Positions 38,235 to 49,569 of a stretch of 64,000 nucleotides of DNA are shown piece after piece; position 1 is the stretch's first letter; every line of letters begins with the position of its first letter. This DNA comes from Epiperipatus broadwayi (Eukaryota; Onychophora; Udeonychophora; Euonychophora; Peripatidae). The notes below the pieces were generated by a model that saw only the letters and a program-made list of their open reading frames with translations, had not been told where the DNA came from and did no database searches. The translations under genes were made by a program, and so were the position numbers. The stretch covers positions 1 to 64,000 of the forward strand of contig JAQFVV010012978.1 of NCBI GenBank assembly GCA_028023455.1. Reading direction: 5' to 3'.

Positions 38235-38584
38235 AAAGAAACTAGATCTAAATACAAACTCTGAGCGTTTATGAAACAATTTCTATTCAGCTTGCAAGCG
38301 TGAATTTTTTAGACACGTAATGTCTTCAAACTCAGCATAGCAAACCAGATAGCTATATGGGTCTGATCTCAGTTCAGCATCACCACATAGTAGAAGCCTC
38401 TGCAATCTATATCATTGCAAGAAAGACCTCAAAGGTACATTTATGATAAACAAAAATGCAAGTTAAAAAACTTGCTAACGCTTGTATTTATGTCCACAGA
38501 TGGCGTCCTACCAAAAACACCTATCAAGCGTATTTTCGTTTACATAAACGTCAGAGTAGTTAGTATTCACTATCTCTAACTATA

Positions 38585-38642
38585 ATTCCACTTTCAGATC
38601 ATGATTTCAAGCTATTTGCTATCGTCAGTGAAAGACAGGAAT
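38585..38642 (-). ncRNA. Hammerhead ribozyme R408, unit 2
   Basis: Exactly 408 bases from unit 1 with identical core, stem I, stem II and stem III. Confidence 0.8.
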
Positions 38643-38992
38643 AAAGAAACTAGATCTAAATACAAACTCTGAGCGTTTATGAAACAATTTCTATTCAGCT
38701 TGCAAGCGTGAATTTTTTAGACACGTAATGTCTTCAAACTCAGCATAGCAAACCAGATAGCTATATGGGTCTGATCTCAGTTCAGCATCACCACATAGTA
38801 GAAGCCTCTGCAATCTATATCATTGCAAGAAAGACCTCAAAGGTACATTTATGATAAACAAAAATGCAAGTTCAAAAACTTGCTAACGCTTGTATTTATG
38901 TCCACAGATGGCGTCCTACCAAAAACACCTATCAAGCGTATTTTCGTTTACATAAACGTCAGAGTAGTTAGTATTCTCTATCTCTAACTATA

Positions 38993-39050
38993 ATTCCACT
39001 TTCAGATCATGATTTCAAGCTATTTGCTATCGTCAGTGAAAGACAGGAAT
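38993..39050 (-). ncRNA. Hammerhead ribozyme R408, unit 3
   Basis: Same 58 bases as unit 1. The nearby unit-specific change (ATTCTCTATCTC for ATTCACTATCTC) lies outside the ribozyme. Confidence 0.8.
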
Positions 39051-39400
39051 AAAGAAACTAGATCTAAATACAAACTCTGAGCGTTTATGAAACAATTTCT
39101 ATTCAGCTTGCAAGCGTGAATTTTTTAGACACGTAATGTCTTCAAACTCAGCATAGCAAACCAGATAGATATATGGGTCTGATCTCAGTTCAGCATCACC
39201 ACATAGTAGAAGCCTCTGCAATCTATATCATTGCAAGAAAGACCTCAAAGGTACATTTATGATAAACAAAAATGCAAGTTAAAAAACTTGCTAACGCTTG
39301 TATTTATGTCCACAGATGGCGTCCTACCAAAAACACCTATCAAGCATATTTTCGTTTACATAAACGTCAGAGTAGTTAGTATTCACTATCTCTAACTATA

Positions 39401-39458
39401 ATTCCACTTTCAGATCATGATTTCAAGCTATTTGCTATCGTCAGTGAAAGACAGGAAT
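39401..39458 (-). ncRNA. Hammerhead ribozyme R408, unit 4
   Basis: Same 58 bases as unit 1; substitutions in this unit (AGCATATTTTCG, ACACATAATG) lie outside the ribozyme. Confidence 0.8.
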
Positions 39459-39808
39459 AAAGAAACTAGATCTAAATACAAACTCTGAGCGTTTATGAAA
39501 CAATTTCTATTCAGCTTGCAAGCGTGAATTTTTTAGACACATAATGTCTTCAAACTCAGCATAGCAAACCAGATAGCTATATGGGTCTGATCTCAGTTCA
39601 GCATCACCACATAGTAGAAGCCTCTGCAATCTATATCATCGCAAGAAAGACCTCAAAGGTACATTTATGATAAACAAAAATGCAAGTTAAAAAACTTGCT
39701 AACGCTTGTATTTATGTCCACAGATGGCGTCCTACCAAAAACACCTATCAAGCGTATTTTCGTTTACATAAACGTCAGAGTAGTTAGTATTCACTATCTC
39801 TAACTATA

Positions 39809-39866
39809 ATTCCACTTTCAGATCATGATTTCAAGCTATTTGCTATCGTCAGTGAAAGACAGGAAT
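39809..39866 (-). ncRNA. Hammerhead ribozyme R408, unit 5
   Basis: Same 58 bases as unit 1. Confidence 0.8.
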
Positions 39867-40216
39867 AAAGAAACTAGATCTAAATACAAACTCTGAGCGT
39901 TTATGAAACAATTTCTATTCAGCTTGCAAGCGTGAATTTTTTAGACATGTAATGTCTTCAAACTCAGCATAGCAAACCAGATAGCTATATGGGTCTGATC
40001 TCAGTTCAGCATCACCACATAGTAGAAGCCTCTGCAATATATATCATTGCAAGAAAGACCTCAAAGGTACATTTATGATAAACAAAAATGCAAGTTAAAA
40101 AACTTGCTAACGCTTGTATTTATGTCCACAGATGGCATCCTACCAAAAACACCTATCAAGCATATTTTCGTTTACATAAACGTCAGAGTAGTTAGTATTC
40201 ACTATCTCTAACTATA

Positions 40217-40274
40217 ATTCCACTTTCAGATCATGATTTCAAGCTATTTGCTATCGTCAGTGAAAGACAGGAAT
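40217..40274 (-). ncRNA. Hammerhead ribozyme R408, unit 6 (last before the switch)
   Basis: Same 58 bases as unit 1. The array flips eight bases to its right. Confidence 0.8.
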
Positions 40275-40650
40275 AAAGAAACATGATCTGAAAGTGGAAT
40301 TATAGTTAGAGATAGTGAATACTAACTACTCTGACGTTTATGTAAACGAAAATACGCTTGATAGGTGTTTTTGGTAGGACGCCATCTGTGGACATAAATA
40401 CAAGCGTTAGCAAGTTTTTTAACTTGCATTTTTGTTTATCATAAATGTACCTTTGAGGTCTTTCTTGCAATGATATAGATTGCAGAGGCTTCTACTATGT
40501 GGTGATGCTGAACTGAGATCAGACCCATATAGCTATCTGGTTTGCTATGCTGAGTTTGAAGACATTACGTGTCTAAAAAATTCACGCTTGCAAGCTGAAT
40601 AGAAATTGTTTCATAAACGCTCAGAGTTTGTATTTAGATCTAGTTTCTTT

Positions 40651-40708
40651 ATTCCTGTCTTTCACTGACGATAGCAAATAGCTTGAAATCATGATCTGAA
40701 AGTGGAAT
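40651..40708 (+). ncRNA. Hammerhead ribozyme R408, first inverted unit
   Basis: Plus-strand copy of the same 58 bases: CTGACGA at 40665-40671, GAAA at 40685-40688, cleavage predicted between 40696 and 40697. Confidence 0.8.
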
Positions 40709-41058
40709 TATAGTTAGAGATAGTGAATACTAACTACTCTGACGTTTATGTAAACAAAAATATGCTTGATAGGTGTTTTTGGTAGGACGCCATCTGTGGA
40801 CATAAATACAAGCGTTAGCAAGTTTTTTAACTTGCATTTTTGTTTATCATAAATGTACCTTTGAGGTCTTTCTTGCAATGATATAGATTGCAGAGGCTTC
40901 TACTATGTGGTGATGCTGAACTGAGATCAGACCCATATAGCTATCTGGTTTGCTATGCTGAGTTTGAAGACATTACGTGTCTAAAAAATTCACGCTTGCA
41001 AGCTGAATAGAAATTGTTTCATAAACGCTCAGAGTTTGTATTTAGATCTAGTTTCTTT

Positions 41059-41116
41059 ATTCCTGTCTTTCACTGACGATAGCAAATAGCTTGAAATCAT
41101 GATCTGAAAGTGGAAT
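41059..41116 (+). ncRNA. Hammerhead ribozyme R408, second inverted unit
   Basis: 408 bases after the previous plus-strand copy and identical to it. Confidence 0.8.
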
Positions 41117-41258
41117 TATAGTTAGAGATAGTGAATACTAACTACTCTGACGTTTATGTAAACGAAAATACGCTTGATAGGTGTTTTTGGTAGGACGCCA
41201 TCTGTGGACATAAATACAAGCGTTAGCAAGTTTTTTAACTTGCATTTTTGTTTATCAT

Positions 41259-42410
41259 ATATATATAATCGTTAAAAACCAGTCAACATTTAGACAATCC
41301 CAATATCAATGATAATCAACAATTTCAAACTGTTGTCAAAGCAACCTTTTAATTATATATGTGTATAAAAATTAAATAATGGTACTACCAATAGTAAATA
41401 AATTAAAACTTCATAAAACATTACGATACTAGCCAAAATTCTTCCACAAACAAGGTTTCATCATTAACAAATAGACCTTTTCAAGTGAAATTCAACTAAG
41501 CATACCATCTATATATACCAAACAAAATAGCCTTCCCATCGCTCACTTCAAAATTTAATTTTCTTTATCATCAACTGGATGTCTTCTTGAAATTGATGGC
41601 CTCATATTCAAAATATTTTATCATCAACGTTTATTTAACTTTTTTCTTTTCAATTTCCTTTTTTTTTTTTTTGTAAAATATGCAGAGGTTATTTTTTATG
41701 AAAATAGTGAATTTTAAAAAAGAATAAACGATTGTAACGATTGTAAAAAAAAAAAAAAAACCTTTGATGTTAAAATATTTTGAATCTAAGACCTTCAATC
41801 TCATGAAGACATCTTTTGATGTTAAAGGAAGTTGATGTTTGATATGAATGATGGAAACCACTATTTTGTTATATATATATATATTGTATGGAACTTTCAC
41901 TTATAAAGGTCTATTTAATAGATGAACCCATGATTGTGAAAGAATTTTAGTAAAGTTTACTTTTGTAATGTTATATCAATTTTTATTTTTTATTTTATAT
42001 ATGTATATAAAACCAGTCAAATTTCAAATTTTACAGTGCTCTCCTTATTGAAATCTATTATAACATAAACTAGTTCACAATGCAAAATTTAAGATCATCC
42101 TTTCTCACTATATATTTATTTCAAGTAATATATTAGTGCTGAATGAGCCATAAACTTGGATTGAAATACATGAATCAACGCCAGAAGTAGATAGGAAAGT
42201 CTAATATTTTTATAAGGAAAGATAGTTTATAATGTCATAGATTTTGGTTGGAGAGTATGCTGAAATATCTGTCAATTGATTAATTACATATGTTCCTTAT
42301 CGTGAATTTCATACTTTTCCTCTTTTGTATGTCAAGATATGAATTTTTTAAATCAAACAAATTTCAATCATAATATATACATATTTCATTAAAAAAAAAT
42401 TTGTTTCCGT
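41259..42410. other. AT-rich stretch, nothing recognised
   Basis: Homopolymer runs near 41660 and 41745. Only short frames, no domain. Confidence 0.4.
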
Positions 42411-42502
42411 ATATCATAGCATCGGCCGGGAGGCGAATTCACAACCGTCTGCAACCAACTACTTGGTTGCAAGGCGGCTGCAATGACCTCTTGGCTAACA
42501 AC
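42411..42502 (-). mobile_element. tRNA-derived SINE, family S, copy 2
   Basis: Same head as the copy at 3786 (minus strand): AGAGGTCATTGC-like box A region, GGTTGCAGACGG, GGCCGATGCTATGA end, A-rich tail (T-run on plus at 42391-42400). Confidence 0.75.
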
Positions 42503-42992
42503 TATTTCAATTTAAGATTTAGGCATTTTTACTTGAAATATATGTATAGTGAGAAAGAGAGAATCATCTTAAATTTTTATACAATAAAATAGTTGAGGAG
42601 TGTACTATAAAAAACGAATCTTATTGGTTATAAATGTCTATATCGTTAGCTAATCAATTATTACAAATATGTAGAAATAATAGTTTTTCCTTTATACAAG
42701 CAAAATAATTTTATTTGAGGAGAATTTTTGAAATGTGATCTTTGATTTATCTTTTGTTTCTTGACATTTTATGATTCGTTTATAGTTTTCATTTTACTTC
42801 ATTAAATTTGTACATTTCTTTGAAAAATCCAGTAATTTTTCTTTTATTAATCTGCAATACAATATTTTGTTTCTAGCTAAATCCCTTTTATGCAGGTAAT
42901 ATAATATTACATTAAAATAATATTACATAATTATAAATTTAAAATCATTCGTAAAATTAAAAACCAAAGTCTAGCAAGTGTCAAATTATCCA
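42503..42992. other. AT-rich stretch between two SINEs
   Basis: No feature recognised. Confidence 0.4.
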
Positions 42993-43051
42993 GTCGGTTG
43001 CAGACGGTTGTTGCAGGTTCGCCCCCCCCCCCCGCCGATGCTATGACATAT
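42993..43051 (+). mobile_element. tRNA-derived SINE, family S, copy 3 (5' truncated)
   Basis: Keeps GGTTGCAGACGG, GGTTCG and GCCGATGCTATGACATATGG followed by an A-run. The box B region is interrupted by a run of 13 C, and the 5' half with box A is missing. It is inverted relative to copy 2, ~500 bases away. Confidence 0.7.
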
Positions 43052-44891
43052 GGAAAAAAAATGTATGCAAATTACATTTCTATATCTATTCAGTTCTATA
43101 GCATGACATCAGAAAATAAAAACAAAAATCTAATTAAAATTTGATTATAAAAATGAAAAAATAAAAATAAAAAGCAAAAAAAGTTACATAAAAATACAAC
43201 AAAATTATAAATTCATTAAAAACTCAAATTTATATATAAATGATAGTGTTAATGGTTACTGCAGTGTGAAGCTCAAACTCTAGACTTAAAATCCTCCAAT
43301 AAAGCACTGGCCCTACTGGCACTCGAATTTAAAAAACCCTGAGTAACAAAGCCATTCAATTATTGTCATTCTAAGTAACTTGAAAAATAATAAAAAAAAC
43401 ATTTAATTTAAATATAATATTATATTGTCTATTTTATATTTCATGATATACTAGTTTTGTGAATTAATCTTTAAAGTTAAAAACTGACAGTTACATTTTT
43501 TTTCTTTTTTTCATCAATACATCCTATATCAGATCCAGCATGCTGCAAACATCTAAGGCCATCTTTATTTTTTTACTATGCATACATTTTGCAAACAACC
43601 TTTGCCTATCAGATAAGCTATTTTAAATATCTAGCTTTCTCTGTCTATGTTTATAGTCGAAAATTTTTTCACTATACATAAGATAGGATCTGATTTTTAT
43701 CTACTTTTTAATTCCTTGTGAAAGGGTTGCACTGCAAAGATATTTTCAAATTTTGAGTTGCTGTTTTTGTTAGAAGTGTATTTTTTATTTTAATCTAACA
43801 CATTTTATTGTTCCACCTGGTGAGAGTTTTTGGAAATGCTCAACTTTCTGTTTTTATAAAAAAAAAATATTTTATACTAAAACTCAATAAATTAGATTTC
43901 ATTTCCTTTTAATTTAACTTTATAAATGACTTCTCAAAAATCACATTTGATCATTTTAAATATTTAAAAACTGACCTGAAATATCTAACAATGTACCATA
44001 AACTTCACAGATATTTATGTAAACACTATTACTAAATCCAAACAAATTTGTTTTTATTTTAAGTGTATTTTATGTGATTGAATATAGATTTATGATAACT
44101 ATAAAATTCTGCTTTAAAATCTGATGTTTTCTTCCAAAAATTACAATATTTTAAATGATTTTACCATGAACTCAAGTGTGACAGACAATGGCATAATAGA
44201 AAACTGCTTTTTTTTTATTACAGTGAAGTTTATTAACTTCTACTTCTAAAAATAAAACAAATAAATAAATTAAAAGTTTGCTTGCCTGTATACTTCTTTA
44301 TAATATCAATCAATAGTGTGTAAAAATAATCAAAAATACTTTATAAATAAGAAAAACATCATTGGAAATTATATTTCAAAATATTTGCATTAAAATTAAA
44401 AGCTGAAGAATGCAAACAGTCTCACAGCATTTTCTTCTGACAAAAGAACAAAGGAAATGTGTTTTCTATGTGAGCCACATTCATAAAATGATGACCTTCT
44501 TCAGACTTTTTCCAACCTTAACATTAATAAAAGCATTCTGTTAGTATATTTTATTAAAAAAACATGGGTCACTATCACTTAGAGAAATGTTAATACTATA
44601 ATCTAAAATTATAGGACAACAGCAGTTTCCTGAGAAAACATTCAATGGTTTTCAATGAAGTCAAGGGTTCACAAATTAACTTCTCCATATTGTGACTGTG
44701 CATCAGCACAGAACCTCATATCACCTTCTTTCATATATGCATTAAAATAATTTTAATTAGATAATAAAAATAATTATGATTAAAGATGGTTCAATAAAAA
44801 TATAGATTATAGTTATCATCATTTTATATGTTTGAAATTGTTCAAATGTGTTTTAAATCAAAATTCAGCTGATGCAGAAATAAGAACCTAA
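43052..44891. other. AT-rich stretch, nothing recognised
   Basis: A slightly higher-GC patch at ~44400-44530 has no usable frame. No repeat copy was recognised. Confidence 0.35.
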
Positions 44892-44918
44892 TAAAATCTT
44901 AATCTAGTGCCTACTTAC

Positions 44919-44973
44919 TCAATATTCTCAGATTAGTTTTTAGCTTGAGGCTTTCATCAGTAAGGAGTCTTGG
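44919..44973 (-). ncRNA. Hammerhead remnant, family D (left arm)
   Basis: On the minus strand CTGATGA is intact, with CCAA/TTGA outer pairing, but GAAA has become AAAA and stem II and stem III are weakened. Probably inactive. Confidence 0.6.
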
Positions 44974-45032
44974 ATTTGAGAGCACTGCACCTAGGTGCAG
45001 TGCTCTTAAATTCAGGTTAAGTGCTTTCAAAT

Positions 45033-45086
45033 CCAAGACTCCTCATTGATGAAGGTTCAAGCTAGAAACTAATCTGGAAATATTGA
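45033..45086 (+). ncRNA. Hammerhead remnant, family D (right arm)
   Basis: The core reads TTGATGA (C3 to U) with GAAA kept; stem III ACTAAT no longer pairs well. Probably inactive. Confidence 0.6.
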
Positions 45087-45136
45087 ATAAGTAGGCACTA
45101 GTTAGGGATTTTATATTAATAAGAATTAATATTTCT

Positions 45137-45505
45137 ATACTATAATTTTCATGACACTATTTCCACCCCAAGGTAGGGACTAGTTTCTATTCACATGGAA
45201 TGTAATCATTAACATATAATCAAAAATATGTGAAAAATATCTATAATTCCCAAGATGCATATTTTCTGCTGACTCAGCACTCATCAGTTGGCTCATACAA
45301 CAATCTTTTTCACATATCTTTATCATAGTTCAGTATAAATATATCACAAATTACTACAGTTTACTTGATAAGTGTCAAATGAGCTGCCCTCACAACTTTG
45401 ACACAAATCACTCAATGAAAGTATATTAACAATTTATTAAAAGTGGATAAAAACCAGTCCCTACCTTAGGGTGAGAGTGGTGTAATGAAAATTATACTAC
45501 AGAAA
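45137..45505 (-). mobile_element. Diverged R403-type element with inverted ends
   Basis: Ends ~45137-45200 and ~45445-45505 are reverse complements (AGGTAGGGACT against AGTCCCTACCT). Between them the minus strand matches the R403 unit, including GTCAAAGTTGTGAG and a hammerhead remnant. Confidence 0.65.
45250..45291 (-). ncRNA. Hammerhead remnant, family R403
   Basis: On the minus strand: CCAA, CTGATGA, a strong stem II (TGCTG/CAGCA), GAAA, then two extra bases before the palindromic ATGCAT, C, and TTGG. The insertion before stem III and a missing 10.1/11.1 pair should impair it. Confidence 0.6.
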
Positions 45506-45647
45506 TATTACTCATTGTTGGATAATCTCTAGTCTAATGAATGACTAATAAAAATTATTAAAATGATTTTACATTTATTTTAAAAATATGAGAAAAAAAT
45601 AAATACTTATGAAATCCAATAAATTTGACATTATTCATTGTTTTCAA

Positions 45648-45875
<228 letters not shown>

Positions 45876-46150
45876 CTCCACTGAAAAAATAATAAAATGT
45901 CTAGTAGTTTTTTCTTTATAGATTATTAATTGCTTTCTTGTGTGTGGGTTGAAAATAAATAATATTTTATATTGATTATATCTAATTTATTTATTTTTAA
46001 CTATTTAGTTAACTCTATATTGTTTTATACAAAATAAAATAGAATTAAATATCCTGCTACATTCTTCCAAACAGTAAGAGTGAAAGCAAAGATATTAAGC
46101 TAATCAAAATTGGATAAAAATAAAAATCCTTATGATGTTTTTCCATAAAA

Positions 46151-46591
46151 TAATAATCAAAAAATAATAATAAATTCTTTATAACAGTTATATAAATATC
46201 AATAATAATTTTACTTCTATAAGTTTTGGTTACCAATTGATTAATTAAAATTCAATGGAAAATTATATAAGATGATCAATATATATAATTGTAAACAGTC
46301 TATGTAATATTTGCTTAATATATTGTTATGATATAGTCAATTATTTTATAATTACTGGATTTATATATGAAGGTTTTGATTTATTTTAATGATTTGTTTT
46401 GTTTGCTTGTTTTAATTCCATTATTGAACACTAGATGGTTTTATGTCTGAAATAATTAGTTAACGTTAAACAGATTATTAACATTTGAAAAGGGCACCAA
46501 ACCAGGTGCTGAAAAAAGCTTTTTATGTCTAAAATTATTATTGATATTTATATAGGTGTTATAAAGAATTTATTATTATTTTCTGATTATT
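46151..46591. mobile_element. Fold-back MITE, copy 2, interrupted by ~270 bp
   Basis: The left arm (46151-46215) and the remainder (about 46487-46591, starting GAAAAGGGCACC) match the element at 10191-10367. About 270 bases at 46216-46486, without recognised content, sit in the middle. Confidence 0.7.
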
Positions 46592-47280
46592 AAGCTAATC
46601 AAATGATGGTTGTTATTTTAAATAATTTTTCTTCCTTCTTTATCTCTATCCAAAAATAGACATCCAATCACTAAACAAAATAAAATTAATTTTTTCAGGA
46701 CATGAAGTCATTTCTGTTATCTCTTTTATGCAAATAAAATTAAATAAAAGGTTTCCCCACCCATATAAAAATTTTTCTGACATGCTATTGATTATAGAAA
46801 TATACTTCTAAGATATTGTCTGTAATTTTAATATATTAATATTTTAGTATTTCTAAAAGTTTATATTACATTACATTAAATATACATATCCTAAAATGGA
46901 TATCATGTTTATTTAAAAAAGATAATTATCACCACTCCCAATTCAAAATTTTATATAATAATTTTAATATATTAATAGTAAAATTAATAAAAAATATGTA
47001 CAAATAAGTGGAATTACATATAGAATAGAGTATAATATATATTTAGTTCCATTATGACAGCTAGACCCAAGTTATAACACTAGCACCATCTAACATTTGT
47101 CTGAGTAATAGACTCCATAATTTTCTGCATGTTTTTTCAAAAATATTAAGTTAAACTATTAAGTGCAGTCAAAGAAATTAAGTATGTTTTTTATTGGCAC
47201 TTAATTTCTGAAAAGATTGGTGCATACAAAGTAATCAAAATGTTTTTCAGTAAAATAAATGTGCTTTTTAGTCAGGTGAT

Positions 47281-47281
<1 letters not shown>
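46592..47281. other. AT-rich stretch, nothing recognised
   Basis: No repeat copy or exon seen before the (TA)n array. Confidence 0.4.

Positions 47282-47357
<76 letters not shown>
47282..47357. repeat. (TA)n array at the left edge of the LTR element
   Basis: TA array interrupted by GTATATC. TA sequence also follows the other end of the element at 53877, so the element probably inserted in a TA array. Confidence 0.9.
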
Positions 47358-47360
<3 letters not shown>

Positions 47361-47366
47361 AACAGG

Positions 47367-47397
<31 letters not shown>

Positions 47398-49569
47398 TTA
47401 CATTCAAATTTTAAAAGTAACTTTTTTTTATCTAATACAGAATTAAAAATAAACTGTCAAAATGCACAAATAACGAATTATTAATTTATTAATATGTTAG
47501 ATTGATTGAAATATTAAAATAAGCTTTAAAAAAATAAATAAATTATAGAATCGAAGCAAAGATTCTAATCTTTAAATAAAATATATAATAAAAAGCCTTT
47601 TGATTTTAATAATAGCGAAGAGTTTTTAATCTTAAAAAGAAAAATTACAAACAAATCCTTAGGGCAAAATGACCATGGAAAAGAAAATGATTATGAAATA
47701 GAAACAAAAGACTTGCTTTTCCCGCCCAAAGATATGGACACAGACCTCAGTGGAAAAATTTACTTAGCCATAAACCCAAAATCTACTTGGCCACAAACTG
47801 AATTAACCAATAAAATATAAATAATTAAATATGTTTGATGAATCTGTGCATTCCAGAGATAAGGTGCCTGACGACTATAAAAAGAAAAATCCAAAGGGAA
47901 TAATTAGTTAGAGAGTTGGAGAAAATCAGAAAATTAAAATTTTAAATTCAATTGCTTTTGTTGAAAGCAGAATTTTTTTTAAAAAGCTATTGTCACCGTC
48001 ACTAAGAATGTAGTCAGCGTCAACGGGCTTCCTTCGGTGTGGCCAGCCAAAGGTAGTTTTCCTATTCACGGATCCCATGATCGAACCACTGGAACCATCT
48101 TCACAAAGCTTCATAAATCGTCATCGTCCACAAGAAAAGGGCCCTTGTGTAAATTAGATCTTCGTCGTGAAGGAATAAGCACAGGACAAAAAAAAGAGGT
48201 ATAAATTTATAAATGATCAACTTAAATATAAACTCTCTTAAGCTTAAAATCTTTCAGATTTTATTTGTGTCTAAAAAAATAAACTATAAACTTTCTTTCC
48301 TGAATAAACCTGAACTTTCTGTATCTTTTATAAACTTTGCCATTTTAAAACTCTGATCTAAAGTTAAAACGTAATCTCTTCAAAATGTATTGTATTTTAT
48401 TTTTATTTATTCATGCTAAAAAGATCTGTTTGTAATAGGGTAGGGGTTTGCTATTGCAAACTTAAATTTAAAAATATAAACACATCATTATTTGTGCATT
48501 ATTAAATTTTAAAAATAGGTTAAAATAGTATTTGTGAAAAAAAAAAAGTTAAAATATAAATGTTATCTTAAAAATGATTTTAAAACCTTAATTAAACTAA
48601 AGATTTTTGTTTTGAATTAAATTAATAAAATGATTTAAATGTTAGTTCAGTGTAGATAGCTGCTAGACTAGTTTAAATATGTTACTTTTATAGAAGGTTT
48701 TGATTTCGGACTATTTCTTTCATAGTTGTGTCAATGCTGGTGAAGAGATATATGGACGTTTATGTCAATGTAATGTGAAGTGTGTTAGCACCTAGGGCTA
48801 TGAGTCCAACTGAATGCATGACCCCAAAGGGAGGTAGACATATCATTGAAATGGACGCAGAAATATTTCCTGTGCCATTGACCCATTCCAGTTCTATGGA
48901 TTGAGAAGATGTCGGCAAGATAAGACCACTCTCTCATCCATACGCAGCGTTTTTCTCTTATTATTACATACATGATTCCTTCACCAGATAGAAGCACATT
49001 TCTATACTGGTTGAAGCTCATGTTTTCTCCAATAATACCACATTGTTCAGATGCCATTCCTGTCGCGTGATTCTATGGTAACATGTTCATATTGCATTGG
49101 TTGCTGATATATATCTTGAAGCGAGCATTGGTGTGGCTGCAGACTTTTAGCCCGGAATCAATTGTTTAAAAGTCTTTTAGGTGCGTGGTTTGGGTAGTTC
49201 ATCTATACTCAACATTTTTAAAATTAAAAGTTAAAAACAAATAAAATAATAATGAAACAGAATAAAACAAATTTCTTCCTGTGTTATAAAAATAATTTTT
49301 TAAAAGTTTGTGCGTTATTGTAAATAAAATATTTTTTTGTGTTATTGATACTGACAGTGTTTGCTTTTATTCTTTATTATTAAAATATATTTTAATAAAT
49401 ATATTAAATTTCTGCATCTACTTGAGCTAGTGACCAGGGCTGACGGCCGTGATCTTAACAGCAGGTATCTGTTGACTTTATACATTTTCTAGGTTCAAAG
49501 TAGCCTAGCGGCACTCTGTCAGCAGATGTGTTAAGACTGGAAACTTCATCATCATCACCGACCATTATA
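47358..49569 (+). mobile_element. 5' LTR (~2.2 kb) of non-autonomous retroelement B
   Basis: Starts TGTAACAGG and ends near CCATTATA. It matches 50081-53876 throughout once that copy's insertion and internal duplication are removed (2212 versus about 2214 bp). It has a TATA box at 47876, a downstream GC-richer leader, and possible donor sequence GAGGTATAAAT near 48198. A minus-strand frame of 90 codons (49057-48785) is mostly kept in the other LTR but shows no domain. The 5' end has an expanded (TA)n relative to the 3' copy. Confidence 0.8.
47876..47884 (+). promoter_or_regulatory. TATA box in the 5' LTR of element B
   Basis: TATAAAAAG; the same sequence is conserved at 50581 and, through a tandem duplication, at 51047 in the 3' LTR. 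Confidence 0.55.

Larger units (their letters stand above)
38086..41258. repeat. 408-bp hammerhead satellite array with internal inversion
   Basis: The landmark GATGGCGTCC recurs at 38091, 38499, 38907, 39315, 39723 and (as GATGGCATCC) 40131, exactly 408 bases apart. At 40282/40283 orientation flips, and the complement GGACGCCATC occurs at 40377, 40785 and 41193, again 408 apart. Units differ by only a few substitutions (for example AGCG/AGCA before TATTTTCG). Each complete unit contains a type I hammerhead, on the minus strand left of the switch and on the plus strand right of it, so self-cleavage would give 408-base monomers in both cases. The array is bounded by short (AT)n on both sides. 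Neither orientation has a long open frame. This fits a metazoan retrozyme or ribozyme satellite; an assembly error at the switch cannot be excluded. Confidence 0.95.
44892..45114. mobile_element. Family D fold-back element with two decayed hammerheads
   Basis: Arms are reverse complements (TAGTGCCTACTTACTCAATA on the left, its near complement on the right). The centre is a palindrome around GCACTGCACCTAGGTGCAGTGC. Each arm carries a hammerhead remnant, minus on the left and plus on the right. Confidence 0.8.

Noticed and set aside
38086-41258. CRISPR-like or coding interpretation of the regularly spaced repeat
   Set aside because: Unit length of 408 with no short repeat/variable spacer pattern, eukaryotic context, and no long frame. 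A ribozyme satellite explains the regularity.
41631-41900. 89-codon minus-strand frame ending in a Lys-rich tail
   Set aside because: Built from homopolymer A/T runs and a short (TA)n; no domain or context.
47201-47407. Open frame of alternating Ile and Tyr
   Set aside because: Translation of the (TA)n array beside the LTR element.
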